Assembly: GCF_010183535.1 (NCBI RefSeq)
Contig: NC_071333.1
Span: 5,454,587 to 5,518,586 of the forward strand
DNA: 64,000 nucleotides
Source of the DNA: Caenorhabditis remanei
Lineage: Eukaryota; Nematoda; Chromadorea; Rhabditida; Rhabditidae
Reading direction: 5' to 3'
Under the pieces are notes generated by a model. That model had not been told where the DNA came from, ran no database searches, and was given only the letters and a program-made list of their open reading frames with translations. This document shows, one piece after another, positions 12,617 to 22,577 of the stretch. Numbering within the stretch: the first letter of the stretch is position 1; the number at the start of each line of letters is the position of its first letter. The translations under genes and the position numbers were made by a program.

Positions 12617-13626
12617 TGTGAATCTCTTGTTCATCAACGATTTGTTACTCAGTTTGAATGATATTCCTCACCTGCATGTGGCTGCCTATGCTGATGATAT
12701 TAAAATCTACTCTCACCTCCCGTCCAGTCTTCAAGCAGGCATTGATTTAGTCTCTACATGGGCTGAATCCAATTTCTTTCCTCTTGCTCCGTTCGTGATC
12801 TTGGCTTGCTTGTTGAACCTGATCTCAAGTTCCGTGCTCACATTAATCGAACCGTGGCTCTTGCCCGACTTCGTTGCTCCCAGATTTTAAAATCCTTCAA
12901 GTCTAATAATCCTGCTTTCTACTCATTCTTGTTTTTTTTTCTGCCTTTCCCCCTCATCTCATCTCTCTAGACTTCTGGAATCCACCCTCTGAGTATACTC
13001 TAGAAAAACTCTCCAGCGTTGCAACATCTCTTTCTCTTCCTACTCGCAACGTCTGGAACTCCTCTCAATGCACTCCATTAGACACCGTAGACTCAAATCC
13101 CAATTACTCTTACTTTACAAATTCATTGCTGGCGCATCTCACTTCCCCTGCCTTAACACCTATGTCAGACTCTCAAACTCTCCCAGAAGACCCATGGCTC
13201 TTGTCTATTTATCTCCTCCATCTGATAACTTTTTCTCTTTTACTGTTCCGTTTTGGAATGCCATTACCTACAATGTAAATATTTTTCTTTCTCCCTCACA
13301 ATTTATTATTTTACTTGATTCCTCAATCACCCGGTTCTAATATTTCTTGCTCCCTTCTTGTTGCATAATTAACAGTTTTTTTCTATTCCCTGCCTTTAAT
13401 TGCCTAGTTCCTTTAATTCCCCTTGATCTCAATTCCATATCTCAGTTCTAACCCGTTGTAGTCATTTCAATTGTTTCCTTCCCCCCGTTATTCTTTTTAT
13501 GACATGCACCTTATTAGTCCTATTTTTTTTTCTTTACTTGAGACTATCTCGTGAGGGATATGTTTCAAGTCTTCTTTGTATCTTATACATAGTCTCTTAT
13601 CCCTTGAAGTAAATAAATAAATAAAT
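12617..13626 (+). mobile_element. 5'-truncated non-LTR retrotransposon
   Basis: An open stretch at 12618-12890 contains the reverse-transcriptase motif AAYADDIKIY, the YADD active-site box of non-LTR elements. The frame is then broken. A second open stretch ending at 13340 has the basic RT C-terminal pattern RHRRLKSQLLLLYKFIAG followed by SPRRP. The 3' end is a short AAAT repeat at about 13608-13626, as seen in CR1/Jockey-like and RTE-like elements. The 5' part, including most of RT and the endonuclease, is missing. The insertion lies exactly at the right breakpoint of duplication copy 1. Confidence 0.8.
12618..13340 (+). pseudogene. Non-LTR reverse transcriptase fragment
   Basis: This is the coding remnant of the element above. 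The palm-domain part (FINDLLLSLN to YADDIKIYSHLP) is in one frame and the C-terminal thumb-like part in another, so at least one frameshift separates them. The N-terminal fingers, earlier RT blocks and endonuclease are absent. It cannot encode an active enzyme. Confidence 0.75.
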
Positions 13627-14420
13627 TGACGAACAGAAAACTGATGTTTTTTTTTCATGCAACTGCTTCAAGTAAAATATAAATTTCAGGTAACCGCTCT
13701 CTCTGATTACGTGAAACGTCAAAACAGTCAATATAGTAAGTTTGCAAAAAAAGGTATTAGAAATAGTAGCTGAATTTCTCTATAATAAATTAGTTTAGGC
13801 TCTTGAGGAATGCAAAATGTCGCGCCTCAAAAGACGTGTCACCCAACGAGAGAACATGTCACCCAACGCGGAATACAAACGCGCTCCGCTGGACAAGGTC
13901 CGCGCGCCTCTCTTCCACCAACAGGAAGGACACCACTCATTATAGGAGAGAGGGACCTTTTGGTTAGTGACTTTTCTCCTTTCTCTCTGCATCAACTCCT
14001 TTTGTGATGTTTTTGCCTATTTTTATTGATTTTGCCACCAAAATACTCTTATTTTCATAGTTGTAAATGCCCGTCCCGCTCCGGCCCTGTTTTTTTTTTT
14101 CAAATTTTGATGATTTTTTGAAACTTCTTCTCTATCACAATTTAAAACATTTTGAAATAATTGAATTTTGAATTTTGCCGCCAATTACAAGTACGCTATT
14201 TTTTGTCAATATTGGTGTTTTAACTGTTTTCGGAAACATATCATCATGTTCCTATTTTTAACTTTGTGATCAGACTCATATTTTCAGCCGCCCATAGAAT
14301 CGTCTCCGACCGGTAACTTGACAACTTGCGTCCCATACATACACCCAACAAACGGAACTAGTTTCTAGTCTATACTCAACCAAACAGCTGCAATATCTTA
14401 CATTTCGCGCCATCAAAGGA
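13627..14420. other. Stretch without a gene, upstream of the kinase
   Basis: This is not part of the visible duplication. It includes a short GC-richer patch with a repeated TGTCACCCAACG motif (about 13848-13870) and a T-rich tract. The last few hundred bases before 14440 are the probable promoter of the kinase gene. Confidence 0.5.
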
Positions 14421-14438
14421 TTTTACTTGTCTTTCCAG
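14421..14438 (+). promoter_or_regulatory. Probable SL trans-splice acceptor of kinase gene
   Basis: A pyrimidine-rich run ending TCTTTCCAG lies one base upstream of the ATG at 14440, with no upstream exon in evidence. This is the usual position of a spliced-leader acceptor in Caenorhabditis and supports this start codon. Confidence 0.6.
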
Positions 14439-14439
14439 A

Positions 14440-15600
14440 ATGGACCATAGTTTGAGCTACCGTAAAGTGTGAGTTTTTCTATTTTTTCATTGATCTATAT
14501 GTACTTTTCTAGCAATGCTTTGTCCCTGCCACCCGGCACATTGATAAACGAGCACTACGAAGTGAAGAAACTTATGTGCCGTACACGACTCACCGAGGTG
14601 TATGAGGTGTGTGACAAGAGAGGAGATGCAAAATGTGTCCTGAAAGTTCTTGACATCAACAACGGTTCATTTCTTGTCGAGTCTAACTGGTTGGAAAAGC
14701 GTCGCCGCGATCGCGGATTCCCGTATTTGGTTGAAGCTTTCAAATCTGAAATTAATGGAGAGAAATACAATTGCATTGGTAAGTGTCAGAGAAACAATGT
14801 ATAGTTAACAGGGCCCGAGTTGGGTTTCAGGGTAATTGTACAAAACAAGCCATAGTTTCCAGATTTCTAGTAGATGTTTTTGTCAATAAGTTCCATTTTC
14901 AGTCACATCGCACGAAGGCGAAAATTGGATCGAACTGCAGAAAAGAAATGGCAACATCTCGATTGCCAACACTCTGCGCATTGGATACAAACTGTTTTGT
15001 ATGCTGGACGATATGCACCAGAAAGGATTTGTTCACAGAGATATCCAGTTTAGCAACATTCTGTTCGACCTCAACTACGGAGGCGTGAGTTTTATAATAT
15101 AGTTAATTCAACTTCAAGACCAAACGTTAAGGACATCGATATCAAGCTCATCGACTTCGAACACACTGTCCAACATACACCCGCTCCTGAATCCATTCGC
15201 TTGGCTGGTTGGTACAGGAGTCTAGAAGTTATCGAAGGGAAGCCATTCACCGTGTTCGATGACTACACTTCTCTCGTATGCTTGTTGATGCACTGCCAAA
15301 ACATCAAACCATTCGGAAACTCATGGGATACCAACTTGCAGCTTAAAAGACAATTTGTAAGCATTTTTGGTATCATCAAATCATTTAAAATTCAATTTTC
15401 AGAACAACGCTCCTATGGCATATTTCCCTGAACCAAAGACTGAGTGGATCGGACGGTTGTACGAAGAAATTAAGAACCAGCGCACAGCTGGATATGACAA
15501 GTCAGCCATCATTGAGATTTTCAAGAATGCATTGGCAGGCGTTTCTCCACAATCTCCTATTAGCTACACGTTCACCAATGGTCTCTTCTACATTGATTGA
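14440..15600 (+). CDS. CK1/TTBK-like protein kinase, 299 aa
   Basis: Five exons join in frame: 14440-14468, 14513-14778, 14903-15084, 15132-15356 and 15403-15600. The product is 299 residues, about the size of a minimal CK1 domain. Visible motifs are CVLKVLD (VAIK-type lysine), HQKGFVHRDIQFSN (HRD loop), KLIDFEH in place of DFG and GWYRSLEV in the region of the CK1 activation segment. The glycine-rich loop is poor in glycine and the usual HRDxK lysine is Gln, so activity may be altered or lost. Nematodes have a large expansion of such kinases, many expressed in the male germline. The exon 4 acceptor (GTTAAG) is non-ideal, but the alternative 13 bases upstream hits a stop. This gene lies between the two duplication copies and has no second copy in the window. 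Confidence 0.85.
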
Positions 15601-15700
15601 GTTGAACTGAAACAAACTAACCTCCCATTCTGCTATACACCTCATACATTTCATGTACCATATATCGATTTCTAACGTGAAAAACTAATTTATTTTGTGA

Positions 15701-15706
15701 AATAAA
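15701..15706 (+). terminator. Poly(A) signal of kinase gene
   Basis: AATAAA lies about 100 bases after the kinase stop codon and just before duplication copy 2 begins. Confidence 0.6.
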
Positions 15707-16129
15707 GTACTAACCTGAATGTTTTCAAGTGAACAATTTGAACTTTGTAAATTGCTGGAAACGAGCGGTGATTGATAATAACATAAAACAATGCTCTTAG
15801 AAGATTTTTTATTTTAAGTTGGATTTTAAAAAATGGTAAAAGTGGCTCCTGTCTGATGAGCAAAGGAGACACGTGGAGCAGGATCCGAAAATGGGGCTAA
15901 AAAGAGTTAAAATAATTTAAAGTTCCAAAAATCTACTCAATCATCCTTTTTTCATTGTTTTTCATCATGAAAATTCTCCCCTGCTCTTTTAAAAACTATT
16001 TCAGTAAAATATTAACGCTATGTTTTTATAATACTTTGAAAAATGAAGAAAAAGATGGTCATGTAGAGCGAATTTTGGGCACTACAAGATTCTTCATTTT
16101 TTAAAGAACAATTTCAGGAGCCCGCCTTA

Positions 16130-16328
16130 TTAAGACGCTCTCTTTTCCATGGGGTACTGCATCAACCAAAAATATCGAAAGTTCTAAAATATTTACACTT
16201 ACCACTATACTGTCGAGGATAGACATGGAAAAGGAAGGTAATGATAAGAGCGAGAGAAGGTCAAGGAGCTCGGCGGCTGTCGACAGAAGCGATTGTGAAA
16301 AAATGTTTGAGAGTAATCGAGGACCCAT
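16130..16328 (-). CDS. Possible two-exon 50-residue hydrophobic peptide, copy 2
   Basis: This is the duplicate of 332-530, with exon 1 at 16328-16203 and exon 2 at 16156-16130. Start, GTAAGT donor, TGCAG acceptor and stop are all kept, and one residue differs (Tyr to Phe). The same reservations apply: it is short and has no recognised family. Confidence 0.3.
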
Positions 16329-18583
16329 TGAAAACAGGACAAGATAATATTTATAAAGAGAAAGAGGCTACGGCCGTGGGAAGCGATGATAAGGGTACGA
16401 GAGACTGATATGGGACAATACCTGTTTACGTTGATATTATACACTATATTATCTTCGGAGTGAACTTTAAAATATTTATGATTATTTTCCATGTTTGATT
16501 AATATTAGGGTTAAAAAATGTAAAGTTTTCAATATACTCATGAATATCTGATTTATGATTAATATATCAAGTTCGTAGAAAATTTTAGTGTTAGAAGATG
16601 AAAATATTTGCAATTTACCACATCTTTGCAATGAATTGCAAAGACTTGCTTTTGGCAACTCACCACCACAATCTGATTATAAAACTGACACGTGACTACA
16701 CTACGGACGCATGAAATGCCATTTGGCGCGGCGTTCCTATCTTGAGTTTTTTAAATTTTACTTCAAAATTGAGGAATTTATGAATTGGAGTTACTGGAGT
16801 GTGTCATAAGATATTTAGACGTTTTGATGATCTGAAAATGTTACATGCAGATTTGGCATGCAGATTTTATTTGCTAGAAACTTGTTCTCTAATTTGGACT
16901 TATCTTGAAATAAAAAACCCTTGAAGATCCCTCTGCCAGTGAAAATCCCTCTGGCTAGCTCAACACTCTGGCTCTCATACGAAGGTTTCCGGGGGGTTTC
17001 TGTTTAAATATATCAACTTTATCTTAATAAACATTCTGCTATTCCTGAAAATTGCAAAAAGTTTATGTAAGTATGTTTTTAACTTTTTAAGAAAAATTTG
17101 TTTGCCACGTTATCAGAAATCAGCTAATGATACTAGAAATTTTTTGAAATTATAACGAAGGGAGAAATAATGATGTGTGTTGATCCGACTTAACCAAACT
17201 TTGATGGAATGCTCTGAATCCATTCTCGGTCATTTTCCAATTTTCTACTTAAACTCTCACACACACTTGCGGATAACAACATAACAACACTCCATTGTAC
17301 CGTTTTCTTGCAAATGGTCATGTTGAAAATCTGAGCATCTTGGGTAAAGATTTACTTCAACTTTTAAATTATACTTTAATGAAACTTGTAAAGTTTTATT
17401 ATGTAAACCTCATATTTTGAATATTCAGGTATCTTTCAAAACCATTTGCAAAATTTAAAACGCAGTAGGTTGTTTATCTCTGACTCATTGTCATCGTCTC
17501 TGCTTGATTTCGTCTTTTCGTTGTTATTTTTTTCTGTTTAAGTGATGCTGGCTAGTCATTCTATTTCTGCATTTCACTCTTCAGATATATTGATTCTTAT
17601 TTTAGTCAGAAACTCGGCAAAAATGTTGATCATTTGTATTTTGCTTTTCTCATTTTTTTTTGTATGTTTTGCTTCCAAGTGTTTTGCCGATGCTACTAAA
17701 TTGAGTATTTCTTTCAAACCTCATAGTAAATAACTTCGAATGATCTAATAACGTTTTGAACGGGATAGAAAGAAATATTAATCATTCTCTCCAGATTCCA
17801 ATAATAGGGTAAAGAAGCACTTTCGGTGCAAGAGAAATACACAAAGACCTTCTCTCCATTCTCGCGAATAGTTTCTATTATTCCACATGTGGCTGTAAAC
17901 GGGTCTTTCGCTTCTCACACGCTTCATTCGTATAGTTTTGTTTGAAATGTTTACTTTCTTTTTTTCTCTGCGTTCAATGTTCTGAAATCGATGAAATCTT
18001 TCAGGCTTCCTTGTGGATGGATGGCCACCAATATCTATGTGATTATTAATAAATGAATTGTTTTATTTTGGGATTTCACTTTAAAGGTAAGATTGTTTTC
18101 CAATTTTCATACTTTGAAATGTTTAAAAAAAAATGAGGCAGAAACGATCACTATTTGGAATAAAGTTTTTGGTTTCTATTATTTTCAGACTTCCTACTGG
18201 TATGGATGGTCGCAGACTTATCGAAAAAGTTGTCGCAATTAGATTTTTATTGAATTCAATTTGGTTTGAATTGTTTGTTGGATTTTGTTTGAAAATGTGA
18301 GCCTTTTCAGAATTGTTTGGATTCCTACATGAAGATTATTGCCCGCGTTTAAGATTTATTGGAAAATTCTTCATTTTGAGAAATATTAAAAAAAAACACA
18401 AGTTAACTTATCAGCTATCAAGTTTTTGAGACATAAACAAAAAATTAAATACACCAAGATTCTCTCTCTCTCTCTTTTTTAATGCTTGCGAATAACTTCA
18501 ATTATCCCACATGTGGCTGTCTAAATTCGGTAAACAATCATTTTTTCCAGTCTCCTTGTGATGGATGGCTACCAATTTTCTTA
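16329..18583. other. AT-rich stretch without a supported gene, copy 2
   Basis: This is the counterpart of 531-2785, with a few substitutions and one-base indels. A 63-codon hydrophobic open frame at 17542-17733 exists only in this copy because copy 1 has a frame-breaking difference, so it is unlikely to be a gene. A CT microsatellite lies at about 18465-18478. Confidence 0.5.
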
Positions 18584-19020
18584 TCTTTACTAATAATATT
18601 CAACAGATTCCGCCTGTCTGTTTGTATGTTGCCAGCCATAACTCCCTCCGTAATGGGCCGATTTTTATGAAACCTGGATAGGTAGATTGGAAATTTGACT
18701 TAGTTGATGCCCGAACTTTTCTTTTCTCAAAAAAGTTAATTTTGACGTCTTCTGGAGACGATGACGTATTTAATGATAAATTGCTTTGAGAGAAGGAGAA
18801 AAGGTGTGTCCCGACAGGGTGGTAGAAAGCCCAAAATATCAACCTAATACTAATGACTCGGCTGTTTCTTGACTGCATTCTCGAGAGCGCTCCGGCAGCG
18901 CCTATTTGGTGTAGCGGTCTACACAGATGACTCTCACGCATGGGGTGATGAGTGCGTTCCCGCGATGTCGGAAATGTTTTTTGGTTTTTGCTTTGATAAG
19001 AACATAGACAGCCAGTATTA

Positions 19021-19229
19021 TAAATTCACGACACTGCGCCGCATGGCTTTTGGCGCCTCTAATTTGTTCAAAATGGTCTCGAAGCGAAAAACATTATTTG
19101 CATTTATTTTTAGACCCGCAAAGCTCGAAAATACGGTATTTGATCTATTTCAACTACGAGACCATTCCGCGAAATTTCTAATAAATTAGCTGCGCCTTTA
19201 AAGCCATGCGGCGCAGTGTTGTGAATTTA
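19021..19229. mobile_element. Nested MITE with about 45-bp inverted repeats and TA target
   Basis: The left end (TAAATTCACGACACTGCG) and right end are inverted repeats of about 45 bp with few mismatches, rich in GCGCC and ATGCGGCGC. A TA flanks each end, which fits a Tc1/mariner-type MITE. The element is entirely inside the Helitron, so it either inserted later or was carried along by it. Confidence 0.6.
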
Positions 19230-19818
19230 TAATATATGAAAGTTGTAAATAACGTTGTTACAGTCGAGATTTCGTAGATCAAAAGGATCCATCTTTGACG
19301 GTGTTCAAAAATTAGAATCGCACAAAAACCGCGTCGGAAGCTGATGGCAGTTTACAATAAGACTTTTGTCCGCAGCTTCATAACAAAAACTCAAAAAATA
19401 CTGTTAGTGCATTTTTTGAAGATGAGAATAGGAAATCCGAATTTCAAACAAGGGAATTGACTTTCCGTGTGACGTGAAAATTCTCTATAAATTTGCACCT
19501 CGATAGTTTCGAACTTGCTCTTTTTTTAAAATGATCTTAAGATAAAAAATCACTGAGAAGATTTTTCAGCGTTTCAGCGACCCAACGAAACATAATAAGT
19601 TTTAGGATGAGGGTTTGTTAAAGCATTGTCATAGTTTTCAATACTCAGAGAAGGAGGCGGCACTGCCGCCATCAATCAAAACTGAAAAACTAATATTTAG
19701 GAGACAACTCGCCTTTTTAGGAGAAAAAAGAGTTATCACATTGAGTTTTTAAAAAATCATTTAAAAAGCGCCGCAGGCGCTGTAAATCTGAGCAGGGTGC
19801 TGTAGGAAAGGAGGTTGA

Positions 19819-19833
19819 GCAGCCGTAGGCTGC
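19819..19833 (+). other. Helitron 3' terminal hairpin
   Basis: GCAGCC, a GTA loop and GGCTGC form a perfect 6-bp stem ending nine bases before the terminal CTGG. This is the Helitron termination signal layout. Confidence 0.8.
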
Positions 19834-20082
19834 GCCAACCGACTGGTGATTATTATTGAATTCATTGTTGCTAGCTATGCATCTTGTTAGAAACGTGAAC
19901 TTTTTTAAATCTTGAAAGTTAGGGCTCATATCCATTTCTTTTTCAGGCTTCCCTAAACCTGCTTGAAGAACAAAAAGATGACAACGGTGCCAGCCAGCAG
20001 TGCCTCTTCTGATTGTCACCAAACGTCGTGCGAACCGACTGTTCGTCAAGGATGCTCAAGGTGACCCTTTATCATCAGCCTC

Positions 20083-20804
20083 TGTTGACAGTCTCCTGGT
20101 CCCCGAATCAGGGTCCTGTCCCACTCCAAACTAAAATGTAATAATTGTTCTCTAAATTATTCTAATTTAGTTTACATTTATTTCATATTTTACTTTCTGT
20201 TATTTTCTCCCTTTTTCCCTGTTTCTTTAACTCCATTGGAAGCGGAAGCAATTCCCTTTCAATTCAAATCACCGCCATAATCGTTGTCTGCGTCTCCACT
20301 ATCAAAGGCGCACGCTATTAACAACATCACTGGTCTCGCCGCGACGACACACAGGAAACGAGTGCAACCGTAGTTGACCGACAACAACGACCTGGCCTAA
20401 TTATAATTTATTCAGTCTTGTTTTTAGTTTTGTTTTTTTAACAATTCTCCTTTGTTGTTTGTTTTAGAAGTTGTACGTGAGCCTCGTCGGCGTCCCTCTG
20501 GACACCCCTAAGCTTTAACTAGCTAGGAATCCCCAGAGAGACTCCTCGAATACCTCGCTTACTTCTTTTCTCCCTTTTCATGTAATTTCCTAAAGGAAAT
20601 AATCGATCAGGTTTTTAATGCAGTCCCTCGCGGGTCATGCTTTTCCCCTGAATAAATCGGTTATTTAATACACGTGTTAACTGTACAGCGGGACACTTCC
20701 TTTTACCTCTGAACCACCTAATACGGAAGTATATTTTGGGCCCATGTTCCCACCCCACTCGGCACATTACCGGCGGCCTTCTGGAGACAGAAGGGGTGGC
20801 CACA
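20083..20804 (+). repeat. BEL/Pao 5' LTR, 722 bp
   Basis: It begins TGTTGACAGTC and ends GGTGGCCACA, and is the same as 42971-43692 by eye. It contains an AATAAA at about 20651, a TTTGTTTTAG acceptor-like site near 20465 and one CCCTCG. The first 51 bases equal the final codons and stop of pol as found in the 3' LTR. Confidence 0.95.
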
Positions 20805-20806
20805 TT

Positions 20807-20825
20807 TGGTGCATCTAGACCAGGT
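20807..20825 (+). other. Candidate primer-binding site
   Basis: Two bases after the 5' LTR the sequence reads TGGTGCATCTAGACC. The first nine bases match the complement of the tRNA-Gly(GCC) 3' end as I remember it, then diverge. A nine-base match is short, so the tRNA assignment is tentative. Confidence 0.4.
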
Positions 20826-21479
20826 TGCATCCGCTCGGGCGGAAAATTTCGAGATTATCGATTTTTCCCCTCGACCGGACGAATCAGTCGGTTTGCCCAT
20901 TTTTTGTCCGATAAAATCGATATTTTTCGATTTTAATGTACAGTTTTCACTTGTTTTCCCTCGGAAAATTAACGTGAACGGCGAAAAACTTCTTCGCAAA
21001 CTTCATTTTCGGGTTTTTCGATGTTTTTCTCCCCGAAATTTTGCTTTCCTTTTTTGAATTTGGCGCCAATTTTGGCCCCACCTTTAAATTTGGAAGCTAG
21101 TGCGCTCTAGTGCGAAGCGCCGCGCCGCGATGCGGCTTTAGGCCTTCCCATTTTTTGCGCAGATTTCCGGGCGTTTTTCATCGTTTTTTCTCGTTTCTCC
21201 CTCGTGTTTCGTGATTTTTTTGCGAATTCCCGACGGAATTATTCGAGAAAGGCCTGAAATCGGTCAGATACTCGAGAAATTCGGCAATTTTCGCCAAGAT
21301 TTCCGCCGATTGGCTGAAAAAACTCTTTTCCCTCGGGAAAATCGAGATTTTTCGGTCTTTCCGCGCATTTCAACGCGAAATCGCCCAATTACCCTCGAAT
21401 TCACCACGCCTCGTCATGGATTACGCCTCCTCGAGCTGCTTCACCGCGGTTTTTGCTGAAATTTGGCTGGAATTCGATC

Positions 21480-22400
21480 GGAACCCCCTCGCGTCGATTT
21501 CAACGGATGGTTCGGGCTTCCTTCACCTGTTTGCTGCTTTTTCGTTCCACTTCCCTCGTTTCGACCCGTTATCCCTCATTTTTTCCGGATTTCGAGTGTT
21601 TCGAAACTTTTCGAAACATTTCGAAAATCCCGAAAAAATCGGACACCGGCTAGAATCGATCAGAAGTTTCAATGGATCGTCTGCGGTGGCTTTCTCGTGT
21701 TCGGACGCCTCGTTTGCTGATGTTTGGGTCAACTTCCCTCGGTTTTTCGCTGGAATTCCCACTTTTTCCGGATTTCGAAATATTTCGTAATATTTCGAAA
21801 ATCCCGAACGGGTCGGAACACCGGTGGAAATCGATCAGAAGTCTCGCTGAGGGTTTCGGATGGCTCCCTCGTGTTGCGAATGCTTCGTTTTCTGTCTGTA
21901 TGTCGATTTTTTGTGATATTTTTGCCAGACCCCGAACTTTCTCGCGTAGCGGACACATTTTCGAATGTTTCCAATACCCGAACGAGTCGGGCGAGGCGAA
22001 AATTGTTCAAAAAAATCCTTCGGATGTCTACGTCAAGCTTTGCACACATGGGAAGCCGTCATTCGGTGTTGGATGGCTCCCTCGTGCTTCGCGTGCTGCA
22101 GTTTTCGTCGTTTCGTCAACTTCCCTCGTTTTTCCGCCGTATTCTGAATTTAACCGCGATTTCGAAACGTTTTCGAACCTTTCGAATATCCCCGGGCGAA
22201 TCAGAACGGGTGGAGAGCGATCAGAAGTCTCGTGGATGGATTCTCGTGCCTCGCTCACTTCGGATGTCGTCAAATTGGCTCTTCTTCCCTCGGGTTTCTC
22301 ACCTGTTCTGGAATTCCTCGCGTCTTCGAAGCATTTTCGAATGTTTTCGAAGCCCCGACCGAACCAGAAGTGGTAGAAATTGAGGTGAAGTATCGTGGAT
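21480..22400 (+). repeat. Imperfect tandem repeats, about 180-bp unit, five units
   Basis: The block around TTTCGAAAATCCCGAA recurs at about 21619, 21797, 21977, 22187 and 22349, spaced 160-210 bp. Each is followed by a CGATCAGAAGTCTCG-like box and a TCCCTCG box. Divergence is high. Several frames on both strands stay open across it because stop codons are rare in the unit. Confidence 0.7.
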
Positions 22401-22531
22401 GGTCGTGTTTGATGACGCTCGTGCTGGATTCTTGTGTTTTTTCTCTTGTGTGGGGCTTTTTCCCTCGGGTGGAAGCCACTTGGCTAGAGTTTCTCGTGTT
22501 GCTGTAGTGCTACGTTAGTGAACGGCGCTCT

Positions 22532-22577
22532 CGCTTCTTGCTGTGTTTTAACACGGACTCGTCCGTTTGCGGAAGCG
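22532..22577 (+). ncRNA. Structured RNA motif A, copy 1
   Basis: The outer stem CGCTTC/GAAGCG encloses two small hairpins, GTGTT-TT-AACAC and GGAC-TC-GTCC, giving a three-way junction. A second copy at 25002-25045 keeps the fold with compensatory changes. It is probably a cis-acting element in the retrotransposon RNA; the function is inferred only. Confidence 0.55.

Larger units (their letters stand above)
18584..19846 (+). mobile_element. Non-autonomous Helitron, 1263 bp
   Basis: Comparison with copy 1 at about 2785 gives exact ends. The insert begins TCTTTACTAATAATATT directly after an A and ends CTGG directly before a T, with no target duplication, as expected for Helitron insertion between A and T with 5' TC and 3' CTRR. 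A short hairpin sits nine bases before the 3' end. No Rep/helicase ORF is present, so the copy is non-autonomous. It carries a nested MITE at 19021-19229 and GC-rich patches near the 3' end. Confidence 0.88.

Noticed and set aside
18600..19189. Open frames of 106-113 codons inside the Helitron
   Set aside because: No Rep or helicase motifs; they overlap the nested MITE and run in both directions.
21416..22383. Several long open frames on both strands in the BEL leader
   Set aside because: They coincide with stop-poor tandem repeats, are open in multiple frames on both strands and have no acceptor-ATG layout or known motif. Treated as repeat shadows.
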